From Tethya wilhelma (lineage: Eukaryota > Porifera > Demospongiae > Tethyida > Tethyidae): a stretch of DNA of 64,000 nt. The position numbers and the translations under genes are program-made. The stretch's first letter is position 1, and each line of letters opens with the position of its first letter. The notes under the pieces were generated by a model. The model was not told where the DNA came from. It was given only the letters and a program-made list of their open reading frames with translations, and did not search any database. Location of the stretch: positions 18,191,178 to 18,255,177 of the forward strand of contig CAXIPT010000001.1 in the NCBI GenBank assembly GCA_964030475.1, read 5' to 3'. Below, piece by piece: positions 11,804 through 23,549 of the stretch.

Positions 11804-12166
11804 CAGACACAGGACTGAATAATTCATATCATGACTCATCTATATAGTCAAACCATTTTGCAATGTTTAATTTTTAGTGTTTTTCTTGTATTGTTTATAA
11901 TCTTTCATTAAAGGTTTACTATATAATTATAATAATATTATAATTATATATTCTCTTCAGAGTTAGGTATATATATAAAAAAATTCAAACAAAACTTAGC
12001 TAAAAACAGACAAACCTATAAACAAACAGACACTCAATAAAAATTATTATTACTATTATTAGTAACTGTTATATGCATACTATAATTATAAGCTATGTAT
12101 ATATAATTAATTATTATAATTATATGTATCAAATCACTCCTGCATGTAGTTGTACACATATACATT

Positions 12167-15100
12167 TTATTTGGATCCAGTTTTGGTTGCAATTGAATCA
12201 ACTCGTTTTTTGCATCGGAAGCCAACCTCTGCTTTGACCTCTGGTTTACTGAATTTAAAGTTACGGTACAAAGCTGGGCGGAAGAAAACCATGTCAGAAT
12301 TTTCTGATGGTAGAGAATCCTTTTCATGAACTTCAGGGTCAAGCTCCCCTTCAGGGAAAGTAATGATCATAGGAGGTTGGATTGTGACCATCTTCCAAGC
12401 AAGTTCAATAGCTTTGTCCAAGAACAGTCGAAATTCAGATTCATGTGAACCAGCCCATTTAGTAACAGATTCTACCTTGTGGGTATCATCAGGAGCAGGT
12501 TTTGAACCAGATACAGCATCAATTAGTGCCTATAATTAATATTATGAAGAGTATGCATCAGCAACATGAATTCTAGATAATGCACTCCAGATTAATAGGC
12601 GTCATGTATTTTCCTTGAAATTTCGATGGAACAGACAGACGGCATAGACATGTAATCCTTGGCACATGGTACTGATTACTGATGCACTTGCTTGCTACAT
12701 TCCAGGCTTGCTTTTGTGAAACTTTCGATCTAGTACGTCTCATATGGCCAACCCTCTCCCGAGGAAACTTGAATGGGTTTGATACACTTCGAAGGATTTT
12801 GGGGGTTGCTGACTTTGCTAGTAAGCTTATATATAGGTTTGATTCTCACATGAAAGCTTCTGTGACTATCTATACAACAATGTAGCAACAATCATGTCAT
12901 TGTGTCACATGGAAGCTTTGATTTGGTGTAGCTACAAAATTTTGACTTACCGCTGAGTCAGCAATTGCAAGACCCAAAATCCTTCAAACTTTACCAGATC
13001 TCCTTCAGGCTTTTTCTCATGTGTGAGGGATGGTCTGGGCATGAGATTAGAAAATTTCCTACTCCCTGCATGAGCTTGAGTATGAGGCTGTACATGTACT
13101 TGACCAGGCTGCTACCGAATTAGTACACAATTACAAAACACGTGACATCACCAACTTCCAAATTTACAATTTATTGGCTAGCTGTGTTGTGTACAGCAAC
13201 AGAGTAGTATGGGCCTAGAAGCAAAAAGTTGCTACACTCATTTTCATTTTTGTGAAAGATATTTGTTTACTTTAGCCTCGTTCTCGTTTGCAAATATTCA
13301 TGAAGGAGCCTTAGAATAGCCATTATTGTATGAGTTTAGGTTTCAGGGCTGCTGAATCAGCATATTGAACTCTTAGTTTATAGAGAAGCTGACTTCTAGA
13401 AATTTTCAATACTAGTCTTGTAATTAAGTTTTTTTTGTACATACCTCAAGCCTGTATTTTTCATGTATTTTCTTTGAGACTCTGTCCCGAAGCTGTTTTT
13501 GCTCTTTGGTTTCAGGAATTAGAGCTGGAGTATTAGCAACACAGGTACCAAACACGCTAGCTCTGTCCTTGGTTGACTCGATGGGTTGACCACTCTCGAT
13601 CTCACGTGCCAATGGCTGGAATACATCTTCAAATATTGAACCAAGAACAGCATCTTTGGAAGTTTCATAAATATCCTACATCATTTGACAGTATATGCAT
13701 GCATTATTGTATTAGGTAAGAAATACATCTCTTGCTTTCTGTAGCTTACATAGAATATTTTCCCAATAAGCTCTCTCACTTTGGTAGTCGCCATGCTTTT
13801 ATGTTTTGGATCAAACTTTGACGACAAGAATGTGGCTGCATCTTTTCCAAAATGTTTGAATAGATTGTCATAATTTGATGCCAAAGTATCATGACCTTCT
13901 GCTCCTGGAGCCCTGTGGCCCTGTCTCTGTCCTGACAACACCAAAAGCTTTTCAAGTAATCTACATGCATTTAGCAATTTCTGCTAAACAGGACTTCACT
14001 ATTACAGTGTAAAACAGACATTGCCATGCAATAATGGTCATTCTTACTCCTGAGTCTTTGCCTTTTCCCTGTCGAGTTCTTTTTTATACCTGAAAACAAG
14101 ATTAGTACAGAATAAGGGTTGAACAAGGCTATAAGTACAGTGGACATATTATTAAAAGTAATCTCCCTTTCTACTTTCATGGGTGTGTGACAGTTTCAAC
14201 TTTGTATGGAAAGGCCTGGGAACAGATTCTTGCATGAGACTTGAGAATCTACTACTTTTCACAGGCATACATTTTATACAACCCTGTACACTTACTTATC
14301 CTCCATCTTTGCCTTTTCCCTCTCTAGATCCTCCCTATATACGATTGAAAAAAAAATCAAACATTCAGTGTGCAGTACGCTGCGTATGTGTGGTTGTATG
14401 AATTCAACAATGCAGGGTTCTCCCTAAAGCTTGTCAGAGCGGTGCTGCACCACTCTGGTCATACTAAATTTACTTTGATGTGGTTAATTTTAATTGAAAA
14501 GAATGCATACAAACCACAAGACTACTTTGATGTTTTCTCTGGCACCACTCTGATCAAACATCCTGGGGAGAACCGTGCAATGTCATGAATTCAAAATTTT
14601 GAATGCATGAATATTTCTAACGAAATTTCCATATTTGCAATCACAGTAAACCCTTAGTTTCTTACGCCTTAGTCTTTTCTTTTTCCTTCTCAAGATCCTC
14701 TCTGCAACTACATTATGTATGTAATACATGAACTGGTCAAACAAATTTAGTGTATACAGAACAGAGAGGCCTGATACATTATGCATGCCACCACTAAGCT
14801 CCACACTAGTATTGTTCAGTACATCGTAGAAACTAACAGGGTATATCACAACTCTGAGTAACTTTGTAATCTTATACATGTACTAGTACTACACGGAGAA
14901 ATTACACAGAAAATAAATGCATGGATACATAATTATAATATTATATCCAAATTCCAAGTGTTTGCTGCATGGGTAACCTATACATCATTATTTTACCGTT
15001 GTAGTTCAGTCTTCAACGTATATTTTTCAGATTTCAAGCGATCTATTTCTTTGCGGAGATTACTGCAATAACAAAGAGAGATCCATAATACAAGGTATGG

Positions 15101-18100
15101 TCACTCCTATACTTAGTCTAGTGTAATGGAACCATTTGTGACCGCAATCAGAGTGCAGTAGCCTCGTAAACCAGGCCTTAGCAATAAGCATAGTGGGGAA
15201 GGCCTGGTTTACGAGGCTAAGAGTGCAGGATCAGGATAACTTTATCCAGTGCAAATGGGAAGTGGTTATATGGGCCACAAGTAAGGTTTCAAGCCCACAG
15301 TGAAATAAAAGATCAAAGTGAATATTTGGCTGATAAATAGTTGGTCAGTAATGAATCAGTAAATTTTCTGTATATATTAGTACATGATTTACATATCGTA
15401 CATCACATATATAGCCAGAAACTTTGGCAAGGATTTCATTTTGGCAAAATTGGTGAATTTCTCCAAATCACCAAACCAAAATTTATTGCAAGATGCATGG
15501 CTTTCAGCATAGTTAGCTTGCATGGTTGTTACTAAGTTTCATCACATGAAAAGCTTTGTCAAATCTATTCAGAAAAACAAAATGCGTACAGCTACTATGC
15601 AAATTTTGTCTTACTGTGATCAGGGTTCTGCCCACACTGGTCGGCAGTGGTTTGGGACCAACCACCACTTAACAAAAATTACCACCACAAAGCACAAATT
15701 ACCACCAAGTAATGCAACTAACAAGGCCTATAGTTGTATTATTTGACACTCAGTCAAGTGATTTTAATGCAATGTTTTTGTAACCATTATTAATTTTAAC
15801 CACCACTCTAGCTAGATATCTGGGCAGAGCACTGAATGATGTAATACATTTTCTAGGTAGCCGGTAATTTTGGTGAGAATTAAGTTTGGTGAAAGAGAGC
15901 TCAAACGATATTAGCAAAACTGTAATTTTGGCGAATGATACACAGTATTCAAACTACACCTGGCCAACAGACAAGTGCATCTGCCGAATAGCTGGATAAC
16001 TAGTTCAAGCCAGTTGAGTAACTTGGAGTTCCTAGAAAACAGTTCTGGACGTACCTCAGTGTCGACTACAAATAGCACTTTAGCACTATTAGACGCACCA
16101 GGCTGAATATTTTAAACTCACCTCTTTTTCTTACTGACAGAACCTCTCTGATGTCTGCAGGTATTGATATATAACTATTTAAATAGTAGTATAGCTACAC
16201 TTATAAAGACAAATAGGAACAACCCAGCTGATTAGGCATACTTCTCTAACCATAGAGATCAGTCATGCACCGTATATAGCTGGAAATATTGATGGTCAAA
16301 AAATTTGACGGTTTGCTCCGCAGAGAGTAAAAAAAGTATTGTCAAATTAAAATTTGATGATTTGTGTGTGCGCATATACTACATTCAAATATGGCGCCCA
16401 AAATATTGGCGGATTTAAATTTGACAATTTGGACTTGGACCATCAAACCATCAAATTAAAATCCTCGTCAATATTTCTGGCTATACAGTATGACATAATA
16501 TACCTTATATATAGCGGGAAATTTTCGTTGGTGCAAAATTTCGTATAAACGCGCCAGAAGAAATTTTCGTAGTTTTAAATTTCGTATACGCGGCGCGCGC
16601 TCGTATAAATTAAATGCGGAAGTTAAATTTTCGCAGTTTGAATTTTCGTATATTCGAACCGCATACGAAATATACGAAAATTCCCACCGTACGAAAATTT
16701 CCCGCTATACGGTACACAAATGCAGGGACTGTATACACATGACAGCAAGCAAAATGGTTGTTTTTATTCTTAAACCATTGAAAAATAATTCCTTAAGGGC
16801 CGGCTCACTCATAAATTATAATACTGTATACCTTGCTCAGACTTGATACCTTGCATCTGCCTAGTTATTACTATGTGAAATATACACCAACTGAGGTGCA
16901 AGGCAAAGCACATACTGTAAACGTGGAAATATTGGTGGTAATTTAATTTGGCAATTTTGGTCTGACTGCCTCCAGCAAATATATTGGTGATTTTAAACTT
17001 GGTATAGTCAATGACTGAACACTCGCAGAATTATGTGCATGACAAAATATTGGCAGTATATTAAATTTTGTGATTTCTGAAACAATCGCCAAATTGCCAA
17101 ATTTACATTACCGCCAATATTTCCACGTTTACGGTACTTTATGGTAGTGATATGTTATATAATGGGCAAAGGTAGGATAAACAGTCTTACAGGCTGGCCA
17201 GACTCAGAGTAGCCTTTTTCTCCCCAGGTCTGAGAACAAGGCTAGACTCACCCATGAAAGTGGCTAGTGCAGTGTCTAGTCCTAAACCACATGCTACCAC
17301 TACTGGATATGGCAAAGGTCGTCATAGATATGAGACAACATTTATAATTTGGTGCCCCGGGGTGGTGGTGGACTTGATGGGTCCCTGAGCTATTGGAAAC
17401 TTCCTACTTCAAATAGGCACAATCAAATTACGCATTATATGCCTATACATATACCATGCATACCTATATACTTCAGGAACCCATTACTACATTGATGTTT
17501 CCATGAATTTTCGTGATTTTTCTAGGAAAGTAAATCAGGGGAAGGAGGGGGGGCAATTCAGGAATTTCAACAATAGAGGGGGGGCAGCTGCCGAAGGCAT
17601 AGCAGAAGTGATTAGAGTGAGTATTGAAATAGGGTCGACTGAGTCACAACTGAGCATATACTGTATATATAGCGGGTAAATTTGGCACGCTATACGGTAG
17701 TTTGCAATCAGTCATTGGCATGGCATCGGCGCTGGCTCAGGCAATTGACTTCAGAACAACTTGCTGTTCACTTGCATATTGCCTAAAGAGAGACTCGGAA
17801 AACATCAAAACTAAAACCAAACTAATACAATTAAATGTCAAAAATGATCGTGCTCCTTCAGCTGTTTTGATTGATCGTGAGGGAACAATTATTCAAACAA
17901 CACTTAGCTACAAGGAACAATTTATTTTGCCTACAGCAAATTTTGGTATCAATCTGTATAGTGCTAGGATAGAGCTTCAAGAAAATCCAGTCCAATCCCA
18001 CTTGTTGTTGACCTACTTCAGCGCTGCCATGTATTTAGAATGGGCTCTGAAAATGGCAGGGTAGATCCATATGAGCATCTACTGGAAGTCAGACTTGGTT

Positions 18101-19686
18101 TTTCAGAAAGAGAAAGAGTTGCGCTATTCAAACGCTGGATAAACCTAGCTCACACTTGCCCTGAAAGATTTTACAGACCTGTGAAAATATTGGAAGTTTG
18201 CCGTGAGATAATTAGCTTGTGGAATGCGTTTACATAGTACTTCCTGAATTTTTAATGTTTGTACTGGCCTAACAACTGTATATATAGCAGGTAAATTTGA
18301 TGAGAATTAAATTTGGTGAATTGGCAAATTATATTCTGCAAATCGCCAATGCATGCACGCACACGCATATAAACAATGCAGGGTGCAGAATTAAAATCAC
18401 CAATCATGCTAAAAAAACGACTTCGCCAAATTTTAAGCCTGTCAAATTTACCCGCTATACAGTTTTTATCTAAAAAAATGTAATACCAATTAATTATTAT
18501 TGCTATATATGGTATTCTTGAACTATGGAATAACCATGCAGAATTTTCTTTATAGTCAGTTTGACTAGCCCTATATCCACCCCTGTAAGTATCACTTCCC
18601 ATAGTAAAGAATCGTATAGTTTAAGAATAATAAAATATCATTCAACTTCACATATTATACCTTCTCTCCAATTTTTGTTGAAGTCTAGCAATCTCATCAT
18701 CTTTTTTCTTTAATTCACTCTCAGACTGCATGAGTGTAATTAACCAGCCTGGGCTAAGTACTGAACCCTCAGGTCCTTCAATCTCCTCTTTCATTTCCTT
18801 CAATCTTCTCAGGACTTCTTCTGCTGTGGGTCTTCGAGATGGGGTGTTGTGGAGACATTGTTTTAGAAGTTGAATCAATGGATGTTGTTCTCCTTTTGGT
18901 AGCAGTTTTGCCAGCTGATCAAAGTACACTCCACGACGTTCCTCTTCAGAATGACCCAAGAGCCTGTCTGGATTACAAGTATCTGGGTAGGTATGCTCTA
19001 ATAGATCTCCAGGAAACACCTGCACATGTGTATGTATGAGCTTGCATAATCGGCATTGACACAGATTATCTGCTACTGTTAGTAATCCAAGTGATAGTAT
19101 AAGTTGTAGCTACTTATTACACCCTTCCCTGGGCTGTATATGGAGTATAATGCATGAGTGCAGTTACTATAGTGTTGCACGAGGGCAAAGGCCGAGTGTA
19201 ATAAGTAACCGCACGAGGGCATTACTCCAGACAGCCCAGGGAAGGGTAATAACTGTTTTGTAGCCCAAGAATTTACATATAGGTACACTAGGTTCAAACC
19301 ACAGGGAAATATACGCACTATTGGCACTTTGATCTACGTCATCAGTGGGCTACAATGATAAATAATCTCACCTGTAGTCCAGTGTAGAGACCAAGATGAC
19401 CAAATGAGAAGATATCCAGACTGGGACCGTATCGAGAAGCCATGCTCAGAGCTTCAGGAGGCATGTACGTCAGAGTGCCTGGTAGTCGGGAAAGTGTCCT
19501 TGCTAGCTGACCATGTTGAAGATTGACAATGCGAGAATTACTTAAATCGGTGATTTTAGCTGCAAAAGAGGAGGTCAGTAAGACATTCCTTGCTGTCAAG
19601 TCCCTGTGAATGATGGGAGGGTCTCGTCTGTGGAGGTATAGAAGTCCCCTGGCTACATCCTCCAGTATGGATCTCTTCAGTGCCAG
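12167..19686 (-). CDS. Kinase / coiled coil / MIEAP-like fusion gene, N-lobe not found
   Basis: Minus-strand exons: 19372-about 19686, 18661-19019, 16122-16154, 14997-15062, 14666-14701, 14296-14334, 14048-14089, 13750-13960, 13445-13675, 12167-12529 (TAA). Every junction is in phase, about 565 codons. The first two exons give a protein-kinase C-lobe: catalytic loop HRDLTARNVLL, ITDLSNSR where DFG is expected, YMPPEAL, and a C-terminal RRPTAEEVLRRL. The second exon ends in coiled coil (KKKDDEIARLQQKLE). Five mini-exons of 33-66 nt, all phase 2-2, extend it with heptads such as EDLEREKAK. The 3' exons carry AWKMVTIQPPMIITFP and a FFRPALYR motif that I compare to the MIEAP/SPATA18 C-terminal domain. 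The ATP-binding N-lobe is not visible; an N at 19688 blurs that exon edge. Kinase identity is confident, gene unity strong by phase, MIEAP relation moderate. Confidence 0.7.
12530..13444. other. Intron of the kinase/MIEAP-like gene
   Basis: No required exon: phase 0 at 13445 continues directly to phase 0 at 12529. Two inverted, similar patches (about 12785-12820 and 12950-12990, each holding AAGGATTTTGGG and GCTGACT) suggest a decayed foldback repeat. A skipped exon ending at a GTAAGT near 12955 cannot be excluded, but its phase does not fit. Confidence 0.4.
15159..15219. mobile_element. 61-bp foldback MITE with perfect 9-bp target duplication
   Basis: TAGCCTCGTAAACCAGGCCT and its inverted partner enclose about 20 bases. 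An exact AGAGTGCAG duplication lies at 15150-15158 and 15220-15228. It shares the TAGCCTCG terminus with the 818-bp element at 8791 and is likely a minimal derivative moved by the same transposase. It lies in an intron of the kinase/MIEAP-like gene. Confidence 0.85.
16269..16490. mobile_element. TA-flanked MITE with ATATAGCTGGAAATATT ends
   Basis: The left end GTATATAGCTGGAAATATTG is mirrored by the right end CAATATTTCTGGCTATACAG. The interior is A/T-rich with AAATTTG motifs. It resembles the other TACNGTA...AAATTT elements in this window. Confidence 0.65.
16501..16714. mobile_element. TA-flanked MITE with TATAGCGGGAAATTTTCG ends
   Basis: The left end TATATATAGCGGGAAATTTT pairs with the right end AAAATTTCCCGCTATACGGTA. 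The interior contains repeated TTCGTATA and GCGCGC motifs. A TA dinucleotide flanks both ends, as expected for Tc1/mariner-like MITEs. Confidence 0.7.
16913..17136. mobile_element. MITE with TACTGTAAACGTGGAAATATT ends
   Basis: The left end TACTGTAAACGTGGAAATAT and right end ATATTTCCACGTTTACGGTA are inverted copies. Subterminal GGTGGTAATTTAATTTGGC is mirrored internally. A second copy of the same family lies at 55121-55341. Confidence 0.75.
17736..18064 (+). pseudogene. Broken HSPA12-like Hsp70 fragment
   Basis: Residues read AIDFRTTCCSLAYCLKRDSE and then RAPSAVLIDREGTII. They match the first exon of the intact Hsp70-like gene at 23550 (AVDFGTTCCSLAYCLKGDLD, RAPSALLINDEGTVI). The conserved glycine of the phosphate-1 loop (DFGTT) is Arg here, similarity stops after about 55 residues, and no ATPase core follows. 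It lies antisense in an intron of the kinase/MIEAP-like gene. A further open stretch at 18040-18237 is not recognised. Confidence 0.65.
18275..18464. mobile_element. MITE with ACTGTATATATAGCAGGTAA ends
   Basis: The left end TATAGCAGGTAAATTTG and right end CAAATTTACCCGCTATACAG are inverted copies with AAATTTGG repeats inside. Same family as 39679-39856 and the half copy near 17657-17698. Confidence 0.65.
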
Positions 19687-19818
19687 ANTACGTGAAATTT
19701 ATACATATGGTAATATTGAATAAGCCCGAGGGCGTAGTCTGGCCAGCCAGACTAGTCTTCTAGTTGTCTTCTGAAGAATCTCAAGCGCTAGAGTCTCTTT
19801 TCACTGGACAGTTCTTGA

Positions 19819-20240
19819 CTATTTTCCACGTGCTGCGTATATTCCACGAGAATTGCTGGGGAATATCAAGATATTTCCCTGCGGTTGAGTGTGATCAGTA
19901 TCTACAACCAATATTTCCCTGTCAGTGCCTTTGAAAGTATGATTTCCACTGATACCAATCATAAAATCCATTATTGCAACGGCACACACATGTACGCTCC
20001 AGATATCCAATTCATCAGTGATGATGACATAATAATGNGTTTCCAATCCCGGGGTGGGGAATATATTATCTATGCTTATTTCTTCCAGTCGTCCAACGAG
20101 TTCTTGGTCTGCATCCGCGGGCCTGCCTGACAAATTGTCAATGTCCATATTTTCTTCTCTCTGACCGTGGTGTTTCTCTTATACATTGAATGTCTCTTGT
20201 TCTTTGTTTTCGTATTGAATGCCTTCATCTTGAGTATCAT
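19819..20240 (-). other. Unrecognised open stretch with one in-frame stop
   Basis: Reading from about 20240 down to 19819 one frame gives acidic, coding-like sequence (IKQEDDTQDEGIQYENKEQE), one TAA near 20182, then about 110 codons including MDIDNLSGRPADADQELVGR. An N at 20038 falls inside. It lies between the kinase exon and a transposon, where the missing kinase N-lobe would be expected, but shows no glycine-rich loop or VAxK motif. Possibly a decayed exon. Confidence 0.3.
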
Positions 20241-20327
20241 CTTCTTGTTTAATATCTCTGTATTGTGTCATTTCAGTATTTTACTATGTACTGTGAGCAT
20301 TTTCTTTGTATTGTTAAGCCTTGGCGC

Positions 20328-21488
20328 GTCCTAGTGTGGGATGTCCCCCCTCATATTGTCCCCCCGGACATTATTCACTAGAGAATTTTGTCCCCCCGGA
20401 CATTATTCACTAGTGAATATTGTCCCCCCCTCAGTGAATAATGTCCCCCCTTCCAAATGATGCCAAATAATGGCAATGGTGCATGCGAAAACTAGTGAAT
20501 ATTGTCCCCCTTAGTGAATAATGTCCCCTCCTCCAAAAGTATACTAAAGAGCTCTGGCATAGATAAAACATGCAGTCTCAACACTCTTGCCAGCGTTTCA
20601 AAAAGTTTAGCCAGCAGCCGCTGCAGCGCTGTGCACCATGCACCCTACTAAGAACGTGTGGCAATCTTAGCCCCTCCCGCTTATTGTGCAGCAACTATTA
20701 ATTTTGTGAGCTAGCCCGTCGGGCTAACATTTTAAACTTTGAAGTTAATTAACGTTTGGAGAGAGGGCAGGTAGTACTGAAGCTTATAGGCTACACAATA
20801 TTAAAATGTCATGCTGCAGGTAATTTGGACCTGGTCCTAGCTTCGTAGCTGACTAAGCTGAGCCTATAGAGCTCTTAGTATATTAGTTATATGAGTCTAT
20901 AGAGCTCTTGCAATTACGTCATCGATTTTTAATAACTTTTAATTAACCGCTGTAATTAATTCTAAAAATTTGTATTGGCGAGATAAGTTGAAATTTTACT
21001 AATTTTAAGGCTTAATTGATTTATTGTACAAAACTATCAACTTTCAAAAATTTATATAAAATAATCTACTTGGAGTTAAGCCTTCAAACTTGAAATATGA
21101 ACTGATTAGAATTTTTGCAGCTCAATCCAAGGCCAAGCAAGATTTCTTGGGTGGGCGTGGCTGATGACGTCAAATGCAAGAGCTCTGCCTATAGAATGCG
21201 GCTAAGCTGCATGCGGTTTGTGTGAAAGAGTTTAGTGAATTTTGTCCCCCCTTGAAAAGTACTGTTTTCTCACCATTGCCATTATTTGGCATCATTTGGA
21301 AGGGGGGACATTATTCACTGAGGGGGGACAATATTCACTAGTGAATAATGTCCGGGGGGGACAAAATTCACTAGTGAATAATGTCCGGGGGGACAAAATT
21401 CACTAGTGAATAATGTCTGGGGGGACAAAATTCTCTAGTGAATAATGTCCGGGGGGACAATATGAGGGGGGACATCCCACACTAGGAC
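20328..21488. mobile_element. 1.16-kb TIR element with iterated GTCCCCCC/GAATAATG motifs
   Basis: Inverted ends begin GTCCTAGTGTGGGATGTCCC and extend about 150 bases. Within each, GTCCCCCCGGACATTATTCACTAG-type units repeat 3-5 times in alternating orientation. The interior is AT-rich without an ORF. No clear target duplication was found. Confidence 0.75.
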
Positions 21489-22709
21489 ACCGGATTGCGT
21501 TGAGAAAAGTGGTGGTGGTGGTGGTGGTCGTGGTAATGTTTGGGTAAGATTTGAAACGTCGCTCTAAGTCGCTCTGTAGCTTCAAGTTCAGATCGAATAA
21601 CTTCATGTGCTCGGGCACTTACCTCAAAGGTAGGACTGTCTACGTTCTCTGTATAGCTAAATCAAATTTCTGCTTCTAGGCAAGTTCTAGCTGGTTTTCT
21701 GGTCGCCAGCACGAATCACCTGATTTCATTTTCAAAACTGATGATGACCCTAGCGGCGGACTGAGTTCTAACTTCTCTTTACTTCGATTTTGCTTTAAAT
21801 AACTGCTAGTGTAGACTTGCTATGGATGTAAAACTCTTCGAGTTTGCTTTATAAGTCAGATTTCTGCTTCTAGCTGGCTTTCTGCAGGCCCGTAGCCTGG
21901 ATTCTTGAAAGGGGTGCATATTGACTGGCGAAAGTGTCGCATAAAAAAGTGGAAAATCTGGGGGGGTCTGTGGGCATGCTCCCCCAGAAAATTTTGGAAA
22001 TTTAGGCTAATTTAAGATTTAGGTGCGATCACATATAGAACATTAGGTTATTATAGTTTCAAATCATGAAAGATGCTCCAGAATGCAACAGAATTCACCT
22101 AGTTCTTCTTTTTGTATCAAAAGGGGGGGTGCATGTGCACCCCCTTGCACCCTCCCTATGGGCCTGTTCTGGACACAAGCCCAAATTGCAAAATGAGCTG
22201 AATTGCGTTTTCGAAATTGACGACCCTTAACTTTGTTCTAATTACTAGAAAACAAAAGAAAAAGGCGTGCACGCTGAGCGAGGATTTGCACCATATGTAC
22301 CCTAGTAAATATGGTAATATAGGGGTCTGGTCACCATTCATGATTACATAACATGACATTGTTATAACAAGACTTGTAACCTGGACCAGATATTGCATGG
22401 CGCTGCCAATTAGATTTGTTGATTGCATTTCATCAGTATGACGTTATTTTTTTTGCAATTTTGGGGCGTGGTTCATGCAGCAGTTGCCCTCTGGTGTACA
22501 CTGTACAGCTAAAGTATATTGAATGTATGGAAGAAAGCTTTCAAGTCTGAATTTTTAATACAAGAGATAATAATTTGCTAATTTACTAATTCATCTGTAC
22601 ACCACTACTTGTATATGAAAACACTCTAATTAAGAATAGTTAATTAATAATAATTATGATATTATTAATTGCAGGCATGCATGAATGATCAGATAACTGA
22701 AAGACTTAC
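21489..22709. other. Probable intron sequence, no firm exon
   Basis: Holds a GGT run (about 21511-21530), a possible minus-strand mini-exon ending at a GTAAGT donor near 21618-21625 (reading ENVDSPTFE), and G-rich or C-rich patches such as about 22124-22156. I cannot tie these to a gene. Confidence 0.35.
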
Positions 22710-23162
22710 CGTGGCTCATCTGAATGTGGACGAATGTTGAACAGATAATACAAGAGAACGTCACGAATAGACATGCTACTACAAGTACTGGGTTTTTCCG
22801 TCATTACTCCAGCAGCTGAGTCATTTCTAATCTCACTAACTTCTGAACCAGCTGCTTCCAACCGTGACATTGATGGCTGAGTTTGCTGTTTTGAGATAGC
22901 TTTGTTTGCCCCTTGAGATTTTATTGCTCCGACCTTTTTTCTTGTAAAGAATGATTTTTTTGAGCCCATTCCTGGTCCAGCTTCATGGAAGCCATCTTTA
23001 CCCGAAGCTCCATCAATTCCTTGGCCACCTAGGCCTACGCCAGGCGGTGGTGCGGCTTCTTGGGAACTTATTTGCGCATCAATTAACTTCTTTAGGAAGT
23101 ATAAGAAATCTAGTCCATCAATATCGTTACAACCATCGGCATGAGTGTGAGCATCACTTGAC
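22710..23162 (-). CDS. Phase 2-2 exon of an unidentified minus-strand gene
   Basis: An open exon bounded by an AG acceptor at 23163-23164 and a GTAAGT donor at 22709 (453 nt, phase 2 at both ends). It encodes an acidic start (SSDAHTHADGCNDIDGLDFL), a Gly/Pro-rich linker, a basic patch (KKSFFTRKKVGAIKS), and ends SIRDVLLYYLFNIRPHSDEP. No family is recognised. It has the same orientation and phase class as the kinase/MIEAP-like exons downstream, so it may be that gene's N-terminal exon. The intervening exons are not established. Confidence 0.45.
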
Positions 23163-23549
23163 CTGACTCAGTGCATGAATTGAAGAAAGTTTAATTGACT
23201 TAGCAGCTGCACATTAATTTAAAATAATGCACGCGCATGCAACATCTTTAAATTTTAACTGCCATAACTCTGCCAGTTTTCTGGGGTACCGTAATATACT
23301 CATGCCTAAACTTACGTACATAGTAACTGTTTTCAACTTCAAGTTAGTCAGTTCTTCAAACCGTAAGCGACAGCCTGCTGCATGTGCATGCACGTACGAC
23401 TGGTTTTATACCTGAATAATAGTCTACCTGGCCGGAAGCCGCCGGATCAGATGCGGACAAGTTCCGGAAGTAGAGATGACCGTGAACAAGTTTAAAACTG
23501 AAGTACGTTCACCTTCATAGCATCATTCAACACATGTACTAAGGCAAAA

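Noticed and set aside
12682..12885. 67-codon plus-strand open stretch
   Set aside because: Lies in an intron of the kinase/MIEAP-like gene and overlaps an inverted repeat; no homologue recognised.
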